A stretch of DNA of 64,000 nucleotides from Zymoseptoria tritici IPO323 (taxonomy: Eukaryota > Ascomycota > Dothideomycetes > Mycosphaerellales > Mycosphaerellaceae), in assembly GCF_000219625.1 (NCBI RefSeq), contig NC_018207.1, positions 1,054,001 to 1,118,000 on the forward strand, in the 5' to 3' direction. The notes beneath the pieces are model-generated. The model had not been told where the DNA came from. It searched no databases and was given only the letters and a program-made list of their open reading frames with translations. Made by a program: the position numbers and the translations under genes. This document shows, piece by piece, positions 23,111 through 31,572 of this stretch. Positions within the stretch are counted from its first letter, which is position 1. Every line of letters starts with the position of its first letter.

Positions 23111-24049
23111 GCTGGTCGCTGCAGTCTTTGTCCGTTCAAAGTAAAGGATTGGAGGGAGCAAGTGATCAGGTGAACAGCATATGATAAGAAGACACGAAAT
23201 GCGAGAAAAGCGCGAAGAGAGATGCGCACATGTTTGTTCGAGCGTAATCGAAAGGAATCAGAAATGGGAAGACAGAGTGGTCATGAATAGACACAGGCAC
23301 ACAGGCAAGGCAAGGTGAAATGATCGACGCCTACCAAGCAAGGCACCGCAGCATCCATATCACATGCCTCGAAGCGATATTGGCAATGGGCTCCATCATC
23401 CACGAGTCGTTCTCCCAGCCGACGTCAGAGCCCACTCACACCTCCAGACACACCGGGCAGAAAATCGCAAGACCCTGAGGCTCTGCTCTCTGAGACGAGA
23501 AACGTGAAGTCGGGTTTTGCATTCCGTCGTCATCGGCCCCGCGATATTCCCCGCCGCCACCGAGAGGAAGCGAAGGAAGGAAGAAAGTCCCACTTCCTTG
23601 TCGCTTCGAGGAGGCACCCCGGAGTGAGGTAAACCGATGACAGGACGTGAGGTTGGGGCGAGGGTGCATTGGGGTTCGATCGGCGGTGATAGGCGTGTGG
23701 CGCTTCTGACGCTCGAGGGAGGAGTGTGATGTCGTAGGGCTGTCCCGGAGGAGGAGATATGGCTTGGCTTAGGATATCTTCTTCCGAAAATCCGTAGCGA
23801 ATATTATATACCGTATCATTCACAGATGCGCTGGTGATGGGAAAGAATCGAGTCAAGTAGATGTCGATGTTGCGTGTGACATTTCATGTGAGACTCGGTG
23901 AAGGCATTCACGCTGCGGCAGTGGCCGAGGCGCTAGTAAAGTGGGCTGGGATTCGCGTGGAGGCCACTTGGACGGTACGTGCTGTGCTATGCAGTACTCA
24001 CTTCTTTTTGAGACGATTGTTGGTCATTTACTCGACTTGTATAGACGCC
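23111..24049. other. Intergenic, 0.9 kb, between hypothetical gene and RUD3
   Basis: Divergent upstream regions. A 108-codon minus-strand frame (23530-23856) starts plausibly with MTRFFPITSASVNDTVYNIR but shows no domain and no clear continuation by splicing. It is noted here without being called. Confidence 0.35.
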
Positions 24050-25937
24050 ATGTCTGCAGTAACAGATGCGAGCAGTAAAGCAGGTAATCCTCCCTCAACA
24101 CGGTTCGCAGCCGCAGTCCTCCCAACCCCAGCTTGAAGTGTGATATCTGGCGGGGAGAGCTCGCACTCGCTCTTCTGCAATACACTGATTGACTGACACG
24201 TGATCGTCAATAGCTTCCAAGAAGAAGAAAAAGGGCAAGAAGAAGGGCAATGGGCAATCAGGGACCGGTGCTACGCCTGCGGATACCAATGGCGGGAAAG
24301 AGGTAGCGGAGGAGGAGGACGACGACGATGAACCTGAGACATCTCAAGCACCGAGCAGCGAGACACCAGCAAAAGAAGCTGCTTCGGCCGACGAGGAGAC
24401 TGCCCCGACCCGCAATGGCACCACAGCTCCAGTCCAGTCTAGCAATACGCAAGACGACGATGAAGCGCCTGAGACGACTGAGGACACTCCCTCCGACACA
24501 ACCGCTCGGTTAGATGCAATGCAACGGGAAAGAGACGCACTACGAGAGGAGGTGGCAGAGATGCGGAAGTCGCTGGAGAAACTTCAAGAGAAGCACAGCG
24601 AGGAGATGTCGGGAGTTAAGGAAGAATTGGAGCAGACACAAGAGGGCAAAGAACAGGCGGAGACACAGTACAGAAATCTGCTGGGAAAAGTCAACACTAT
24701 CCGATCACAGCTCGGAGAACGTCTAAAAGCTGATGCTGCGGATCTGGAGCAAGCACGTGAAAGGATAGAGGAGCTCGAAGGATCTCAAAGAAACGCACAG
24801 GAGGAGCATGAGAGGCTACAAGAAACTATTGCCAACCTGACGACGGAGAAGTCCTCGCAGGCCACGGAGCTCGAGTCCTTACGCAGCCGCACAAACCTCT
24901 CATCCTCCAACTTCGCCAGAGAGCGGGACGACCTCCTTTCACAGCAGGCATTTCTCCGAGAAGAGTACGAAGTCGCCAAACAAGCCATGCAAGACTGGGA
25001 GATTCTCGCAACAGAGGAGCGGTCCCGTCGTGAAGTACTGGAGGAACGCACACAAGAGCTTGAGGACCAGCTCTCATCCCTTCGAGACTCCTACGAGCGC
25101 GCAAAAGCAGAGGCAGACACACAAAACACCACAGTCGATGGCCTCCAGCGAGCTCTCCGCGACCTCCAAGACGAACGCAAACGCGAGCTCCGCGAAATGG
25201 TCGAATCCACACAATCCCAACTCGAAGCCCTACGAGCACAGACTTCCGCCGCAGAAGCCACAGCAACCGACCTCACCACCCAACTCGAATCCGCCCGATC
25301 AGAACTCACCCGCCTCACGCCTTTTGAAAAGGAAGTCAAAGAAAAGAACCTCCTCATCGGAAAACTCCGCCACGAAGCTGTCATCCTCAACGACCACCTC
25401 ACCAAAGCCCTACGATTCCTCAAACGTGGCAAGCCCGAGGACAACGTCGACCGCCAATTGGTTACGAACCACTTCCTGCACTTCCTCCAACTCGAACGCA
25501 GCGATCCGAAGAAATTCCAAGTCTTACAGCTCATCGCCGCACTACTCGGCTGGGACGACACACAACGCGAACAAGCGGGACTAGTACGGCAGGGAGGCCA
25601 AGTTCCGGGGATGACCTTCGGCAACACAACAGGGAGTCTGAGACTACCCATTAGTCCCTTCCGACGCACGCCCAGCACGCCGAGTTTGAATCAGGATTTC
25701 AGTCCTCTCAGTCCGGGACTAGAGGGCAAGGAGAGTCTGGCGGAGTTGTGGAGTGAGTTCTTGGAGCGAGAAGCGGAGAGTGGAGTTGGTGGTAGTGCGG
25801 CGGCGAGTCGGAGGGGGAGTGTGAGGAGTTCGCAGAGCGGAGTTACGAGTCCGAATGTAGGGAGGCCGGAGGGGAGGAGGAAGGAGAGTCAGAGTGGGAC
25901 GTTGGGGTTGGGGTTGAAGAGTCCGCCGTTGTCGTAG
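24050..25937 (+). CDS. RUD3: Golgin RUD3 (GRAB-domain coiled-coil protein)
   Basis: Peripheral cis-Golgi matrix protein that is recruited by Arf1 GTPase and helps tether ER-derived vesicles. Two exons, 24050-24083 and 24214-25937, with a 130-bp intron, give 585 aa. After splicing the N-terminus is MSAVTDASSKAASKKKKK, a strongly basic patch, then an acidic Ser/Thr-rich stretch. Residues about 110-400 are an unbroken coiled coil rich in Glu, Gln, Arg and Leu. At about 405-460 lies the GRIP-related Arf-binding (GRAB) domain: RFLKRGKPEDNVDRQLVTN and FLQLERSDPKKFQVLQLIA, then LLGWDD. The tail contains Ser/Thr/Pro-rich sequence with repeated SP and TP sites. Convergent with guanylate kinase. Confidence 0.87.
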
Positions 25938-26205
25938 GTGGGGATATGAGTTGTCTGTAGAAATGAAGGATGAGTGAATGCACAGTGGTTGATCGTCGAA
26001 GCTGGTCTGCGAAGACTCTATTCTTCTATGTCTTGCTGATGTTTCGCCTTTCTATACATCGACCACTTGCGCCGCTGGGTCGTGCTGCCATATGCTGAGG
26101 GTTCGGCCCGATCGACGCTGCTTGTACCGTGGGATGTTCCCAACTTTTACAACACCTTCCAATATGCCTTCCCACCTCCTTGCGCCGGCCGTAAATCCAG
26201 CACAA

Positions 26206-26221
26206 CCCCCCCCCCCCCCCC
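26206..26221 (+). repeat. Homopolymer of 16 C
   Basis: A run of sixteen C residues (G on the transcribed strand of GUK1) begins 22 bp past the GUK1 stop codon, within the overlapping 3' flanks of GUK1 and RUD3. Length is prone to sequencing error and to slippage. Confidence 0.9.
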
Positions 26222-26242
26222 GAATGATCCCTCCCCTCCATT

Positions 26243-26920
26243 CTACTCCTCCAAACAAAACTCCCGAAACTCCCCCCAAGCCTTCTCCAAATCATCATTC
26301 ACCACAATCCTCTCATGCACCCCGGGGGTCTTACTATACGCAATCTCCTTCTCCGCCTGCTTCAGTCGTTCCTGAATCGCCTCTTCCTTATCCGTACCTC
26401 TACCCCTCAACCTCTGCTCCAAAATCTCCACTGAGGGAGGTTGCAGGAAAATGAACCTTGCATTCAGATCGGTGGTCTTGACTTGCTTTACACCCTAAAC
26501 GTCGCCCATCATGTTAGTCGTCCCTCCTCATGTCAGTCTACATCCTCCCTCCCTCTCCATGGTTGCAAGAATGAGGAAGGAGTCACTCACCTCCATCTCA
26601 ATATCAAGAATACAAACCCTCCCCTTCTCCGCCACGTCTTTCACAGCTTGCACGCTCGTGCCATAGAGATTACTCCCGAATTGCGCGTGCTCGATGAATC
26701 CATTTTTCTTGACCAAGTCTTGAAAGTCCTCTCGCGTGACGAAATTGTATTCCACGCCGTGTTTTTCCGTGCCGCGGGGTTGCCGGGTTGTGTGCGAGAC
26801 GGAGAGGGCGAAGCGGTCGGGGTATTGGGAGAGAAGGCGGGTTATGAGGGTGGATTTTCCGCTGCCGGAGGGGCCGGAGACGACGATGGGGCGCGGGGAG
26901 GAGGTGGAGGTGGGAGCCAT
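26243..26920 (-). CDS. GUK1: Guanylate kinase
   Basis: Phosphorylates GMP to GDP with ATP, an essential cytosolic step of guanine nucleotide supply. Two exons, complement 26920-26591 and 26494-26243, with a 96-bp intron (GTGAGT donor, TTTAG acceptor, phase 0), give 193 aa, the normal length. The P-loop GPSGSGKST is at residues 16-24. The GMP-binding region follows ([19 protein letters not shown]), then GNLYGT-like SNLYGTS, and LDIEME at the splice. The C-terminal exon carries [20 protein letters not shown], the lid and a helical tail. The ATG at 26920 fits the family start; 20 extra in-frame codons upstream are probably leader. A transposon end lies only 186 bp upstream of this ATG. Confidence 0.93.
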
Positions 26921-27103
26921 GGTTGTGAGGGTCGTGAGGGTTCGAGGGAAGGGGAGGAGGCGAGGTAGGCGGGGGAGCATTGGGGTGGAGGAGGAGGGAG
27001 GTTTGGCTTGTGATCGTGGGTGGTGGTGGGGGACATTTTTTAGACGAGGTCGCAGATTGGGTTTAGCTTGGAGGTAAGCGTGGGTTCGGGAGATAGATGT
27101 ACT

Positions 27104-27106
27104 TTA
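27104..27106. other. Target-site duplication TTA, left
   Basis: TTA directly before the left inverted end. The same TTA follows the right end at 30677-30679. PIF/Harbinger elements typically duplicate a 3-bp TWA target, so this fits. Confidence 0.75.
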
Positions 27107-27143
27107 GGGTGCGTTTACCTCCTGCGAATTAATCAGTTATTTA
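27107..27143 (+). repeat. Left terminal inverted repeat of the Harbinger element, 37 bp
   Basis: Starts GGGTGCGTTTACCTCCTGCG and ends TTATTTA. It pairs with 30640-30676 read in reverse complement with three mismatches in 37. All three are transitions of the RIP type (TG here against TA there twice, CA here against TA there once), so the left end kept the unmutated bases. Confidence 0.88.
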
Positions 27144-27500
27144 ACGTTCTTGTATTTACGTACCACCGGCAGTCGTTAAATAGTTATTAACCGTTTAAGA
27201 GGTAAACGATACTATTAATTAAGTGGATCTATAGCGCTATTTACGGAAGTTACCGTCTTAGCTACGCCGTCTACCTTACGCGTCTTCTAGCTCGTGTTAT
27301 ATACGTATGTTGTATTACTATTATTAATTACTATCGTTCATATAGATCCGCTCTACTCCTCGGTCGTCGTCGCCGTCGTAGCTATTATCGTACTCGTATA
27401 CTCGATAGCGCTATTACTAGTCTAGTAGATCCGCCGCTATTATCGTCCTACTAGTGTTATATAGACACTCGTAGATCTACGCGCCGGTACTCGAGAGGCG

Positions 27501-28640
27501 TTTAAATATATATATAGACCTAAGGACTACTACTATAGTACTACTCGGTTAAAGTAGCTAGTGTTCCGGAAGTTCGTAAAAGAGCTAGAGGCTCGTAGAG
27601 TAGGTAGAACTATAGATACCGGTATATTAGTCGCTAAGTAAGTAGTAATATTCCTAGACTTCCTAGGCTATAATTAGTCGATGCGGTAGTTAAGAAGGAC
27701 GTACTAGTACTCGTTTAGGACCTTCTATATTATTATTAAACGTATTAGTAAGATTGTATATTTAATAAGCGAGGAATATATCTAGATACCGAGTTAGTAT
27801 ATACCGCCGCCGCCGTATAAGAAGCTAACGACGAAGGAGAAGAACGATACTAGCTACTTACTATTCGGTAAGTTCTACTAGTTTAAGAACGTCGTTAGAG
27901 CTATTAATAGTACGCTACTACCGATAAATCTACCGGAAGAAGTTAGAGGTATATAGAATAGTCGTAAGGGGACGATCTTATAGAACGCTATAGTAGCTTA
28001 CGACCTCGACATAGTATTCTAGTTCGTACTCGTTAGATACGAGGGCTCTACACTAGATAGTACCGTATTAAAGAAGGCATATAAGGAGGGATTCGATGTG
28101 CTGCCTAGTCGGTATTACCTTACTAATAGCGGTTACTCTACGGTCGATAATAGGCTCCTTATACTATACGAGAAAACGCGGTATTATATCCGCGAGTAGA
28201 GGGTAGCGTAACAGCGACCTAAGACGAAGGAAGAGCTATTTAATCTACGGCATATACAACTACGTAATATCGTTAAGCGTGTCTTCGGTGTCCTTAAGAA
28301 GCAGTTTCTAATCCTCGCATAGGGCGCATATAGTAGGTATAGTATCTATAAGTAGACGCGGTTTATCCTCTACTACTTCGTACTCTATAACTTTATTCTC
28401 TTAAGCGGTAACTAGCCTCTATCTTCGGAGCCGGAGTTATTAGGCCCTCGTAATAAGGACAGCGACGACGATACAGACGGTAAGGATAAGGACAGATTCG
28501 AGGACCTTAGAGATGTTAGTAGTAGCCGTAGGGCGCGCTTCCGAGATAAAATAGCCGAGTTAATATAGAAGGATTATTAAGAATTCCTCGAAATAAAGGG
28601 CTTAGATATAAGGGGACCTTAATTAGACGACGAATTTAAC
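27501..28640 (+). pseudogene. Dead Harbinger transposase (DDE superfamily endonuclease)
   Basis: One reading frame can be followed for about 380 codons without any insertion or deletion, broken only by roughly twenty TAG and TAA codons, as expected from CAG, CAA or TGG under RIP. Family landmarks remain: IFLDFLGYN, FKNVVRAINST where the family has the first catalytic Asp, RYYLTNSGYS where it has the second, and ELFNLRHIQLRNIVKRVFGV where it has the catalytic Glu. The three catalytic codons now read AAT (27906-27908), AAT (28125-28127) and AAG (28275-28277), all explained by G-to-A changes. The C-terminus RARFRDKIAELI is also typical. The start codon is not identifiable; the true N-terminus may lie upstream of 27501. 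Confidence 0.85.
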
Positions 28641-29049
28641 TAGTAGTTCCGTAAGAGACTCGGAAACGTCGTTATTATAAAGAATATATATATTTGCTAG
28701 TTAAATTATATATATCTTACGCTAAGGCTATAATACTAACCTCTTCTAAAATACGCTAAGATTCTTATATTTGTAGATAGAGAACAGAGCGGGGCAGGAA
28801 GATACCGCGTAGTACTTAAAGCTTAAAATTAGCGCTAAAATAAGGTAGCTCCTTCCTAATCCGGACGAAAATCGACGAATTCTTAAAATACCTCTATACA
28901 AATTAATAGTATAGCCCTACTTTTATATCTAGTAAGGTACTTAGGTGTATCTTACCTTCCTATACGCATCTCTACTATTAAAATTACTAGTTTTGTATTA
29001 GTAAGCGACTTTTAACATTACCTTTTCTAACTTCCGCTTCTTAAACTCT

Positions 29050-30328
29050 ACCTCCTTTATTAACGACTACTATATAGACCGCCTTATATTATACTAATCG
29101 GCGGCAGCGAGCTTCCGTAACTAGCCTACTAATTATAAAGTCCCTAGTATAGCGCTAGCGCCGCCGGCGGTAGAGTTAGAGGTAGAGCCGGAGCTAGTTT
29201 AGCCTTCGTAATAATCCTTTATAGATACGACTCGAGGCGGCTACTTAACTCCTTCTTAAGGTAGGGTTTAGTAGCGACGGCGAGGTTAGGGTTTACTAAC
29301 AACTCTATTAAAAGTAGGTCCTTATCGTCGTCGCTAATATCTACGAGTACGCCTACTTCCGAGAGCCGCTTACTTACTAGCTCTAATAGGGTTTGCTTCT
29401 TCTCCTTCTACTCGTCCTTCTTTACTAGAGCGGCAACGGTAAGCTATAATAGTGTTACTATCTTTACTAATGCCTTTAGATACTAAGGATTAACCTTACT
29501 AATAATAGACTCCCTCTTAGCCTTCTTCGAGCGTTCCTTATTATCCCTTTCTAACTACGCGGCTCTTAGGATCTACGCGCTTCCTTCTACCTCTTCGACC
29601 TTAATATTCTACGACTCGCGCTCCTCGAGAGTATCCTTATCTATACCGCCCTCGGAATCGTCGCCGCTCTTAGCTCTACCCTTACCCTCGTTCTTAGAAG
29701 GAGTAGCTAGATTACGGCCGTTTATAGTATACTCGCCGGTAGCTATATTAGAGCCTACAATCGTAAAGATAGCTTCCGAGAATAGTAGACAATTATCTCT
29801 AAACGGCTCGTACTTAGGGTAAGCTTCGTAATAGGCTACTTCGACGTCCTCGTCTACTAGCTTCGTAGGGTGTCTATTCTATCTACTAATATACTTTAGG
29901 TAAGTAGTATATAGTATATATGCCTTCTTTAGGTTACGCTACTTGTTCCCTAGCGACTAAGCGTTAAAGAAACGCTACTACCGGTTATAAAACTTATAAG
30001 TAATAGGTCGTAAGTCCCTCTTTAAGAACGAGTTATTATACTATATAAGAGCGCGGTTCTTAAGCCTTAACAACGCCTCTAATAATACGGATATCTCCTT
30101 ATTAGCCTAGCGACTAAGCCGTAGTAGCTTACTACTATATTTAAGCTACTTCTTCTACTTCTTCCGCGGCTTCTTACTCTTACTCTTACTAGATCTAGGT
30201 ACTACTACTACCTTATTACTATTATTATCTTTCTTATTATTAGTCTTATCCTTCGACCTACGCTTACGGCTAGAGGCTAGCTCCTTACCCTTCTTCTTCT
30301 TCTTCTACGGTATTAGCTCGGTCGGCAT
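29050..30328 (-). pseudogene. Dead second protein of the Harbinger element (Myb/SANT-like type)
   Basis: On the minus strand a frame beginning MPTELIP at 30328 can be followed for about 1.25 kb with only TAG and TAA stops. A Lys/Arg/Ser-rich basic region comes first. A conserved-looking core (RDLRPITYKFYNR, SLGNK.RNLKKAYILYTTY, YEPFRDNCLLFSEAIFTIVG) follows, and the end is charged and coiled-coil-like. Harbinger elements carry a second DNA-binding protein that works with the transposase, and position and orientation fit that. The Myb/SANT link is inferred from the element type, since the domain itself is too mutated to see. The 3' limit is approximate. Confidence 0.6.
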
Positions 30329-30639
30329 TACGAAGAATAGTATATATATAACGAGTAGACTAGATGTCCGCCTATAATACGTATATAACGCGCTCGGTAA
30401 CGCGATATTACTACGGACTCGGAAGGTTTACAACTATGCCGTTTATAGTACCGTACGGGCTAGAGCTATAGTAATTAATCGACTATAGTATCGATTAATT
30501 ATAAAACTACTAGGATAGCTATATACTAACCTTATATAGATATAGAGCAGCGAGATTAAGCGTATAGTAAATAACTAGTTAATTTATAGCGACGGTAAGG
30601 TAAACGGTTAGAAGAATAGCTATTATCTACCGTTTTAAC

Positions 30640-30676
30640 TAAATAACTAATTAATTCGTAGGAGGTAAACGTACCC
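30640..30676 (-). repeat. Right terminal inverted repeat of the Harbinger element, 37 bp
   Basis: Reverse complement begins GGGTACGTTTACCTCCTACG and matches the left end at 34 of 37 positions. The three differences are the RIP-mutated state. Confidence 0.88.
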
Positions 30677-30679
30677 TTA
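30677..30679. other. Target-site duplication TTA, right
   Basis: TTA directly after the right inverted end, matching 27104-27106. Confidence 0.75.
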
Positions 30680-31108
30680 GTCTTAGTTCCTTAGTCTACG
30701 CCTAGTTAGCGCGGATTCGACGCCTACTATTCGTAGTCTAAGGGTCCAGACGCCGAATTTAGGTAATAGAGCGTAGTATTAGTATAGAATTTATACCTTA
30801 ATAAAGCGTAGTATCGTTTCGGCCCTAAACACGAGAACGCGACAACGAAACTAGTTATTAAAAATCCGAGACTGTAACTTTGTAGAGCCGAGTCTTGCGA
30901 TTCTAACGGTGTATTAATTATTTAAATCCGACGTTAAACGAAAGCTATAATAGAGCTCGCGCAAATTCTTCGGAATTCGAATTTGTTAGGCGAAAAACAG
31001 GAAAATGCGAGCTCTATTAGGGCACGCAAAACACACTTAAATTTTCTATACGATATAGCATTCGACTCGTAAGACTCGGCGCTACAAAGTTACAGTCTCG
31101 GAATTTTG
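30680..31108. repeat. Second RIP-mutated repeat fragment beside the transposon
   Basis: The TA-rich, CA/TG-poor composition continues for about 430 bp past the right target duplication and stops sharply near 31108, where ordinary CA- and TG-containing sequence resumes (GTTGTTGCAGCGCTG). As nothing comparable occurs left of 27104, this is best read as a separate repeat or the remnant of an older one. Its last 248 bp form the fold-back listed separately. Confidence 0.6.
30860..31107. repeat. 248-bp fold-back with 47-bp inverted arms
   Basis: Arm 1 at 30860-30906 and arm 2 at 31061-31107 (reverse complement) agree at 42 of 47 positions; the shared core is CCGAGACTGTAACTTTGTAG. Inside lies a second, perfect 12-bp inverted pair, AATAGAGCTCGC at 30949-30960 and GCGAGCTCTATT at 31007-31018, and a palindromic AATTC/GAATT centre. 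The structure is MITE- or fold-back-like. No clear target duplication is seen and no family is recognised. Confidence 0.65.
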
Positions 31109-31572
31109 AAAAAGGTCGTTGTTGCAGCGCTGTTGCGCTGTCGGTGTTGCTGCACCGTATCTGCTAAAAGCCGCTCTTCCGCCCTTAGACCCTCTCAGGC
31201 GAGGCGCTCGAAGAGGTTAGTGCTCGCCAAGAGGGTCTGTGCTTCTGAGACTACAAACGCTCAGCGATGGGTTGACGGGAAATCGAGAACTGGACGGAGG
31301 GGTTTCTCTGTATACGATATCAATACTGTCAGCCTGCGCACGACTGGAACCCAATATAATGAACATGTGCTAATCAATGTTGCGTGTCACATTCACTTCA
31401 AGTTCAAGACTCGGCACCGCAGCGACTTCCGTGCTCGAAGCAGCCTTGCTTCAGACCAAGTTTCCGCATTATCTGGACTTGACATTCCTTCACATGCATC
31501 GACATGCTTGTGCTGATGGTTCGAAATCGTATTGCCTCGTGCCTAGCTCATGCCAATGCTACACGCATTCAC
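31109..31572. other. Intergenic, RIP block edge to ELP1 stop
   Basis: About 460 bp of normal composition, the 3' flank of ELP1. A 136-codon plus-strand frame starts exactly at the block edge and has no recognisable features. Confidence 0.4.

Larger units (their letters stand above)
27107..30676. mobile_element. RIP-mutated PIF/Harbinger DNA transposon, 3570 bp
   Basis: A complete class II element: 37-bp inverted ends, TTA target duplication, and two converging open frames now full of stops. The plus-strand frame is a DDE transposase of the Harbinger type, and the minus-strand frame is the accompanying second protein. The whole block is poor in CA and TG and rich in TA while CG stays common, which is the footprint of repeat-induced point mutation acting at CpA on both strands. 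No open frame of 60 codons survives in any of the six frames. The element lies between GUK1 and ELP1. It must be non-autonomous and is probably heterochromatic. Boundaries rest on the ends and the target duplication, and the family on the transposase motifs. Confidence 0.88.

Noticed and set aside
27107..31108. Centromere or AT-rich isochore
   Set aside because: The block is short, has sharp borders, inverted ends and a target duplication, and keeps many CG dinucleotides, so a RIP-mutated transposon explains it better.
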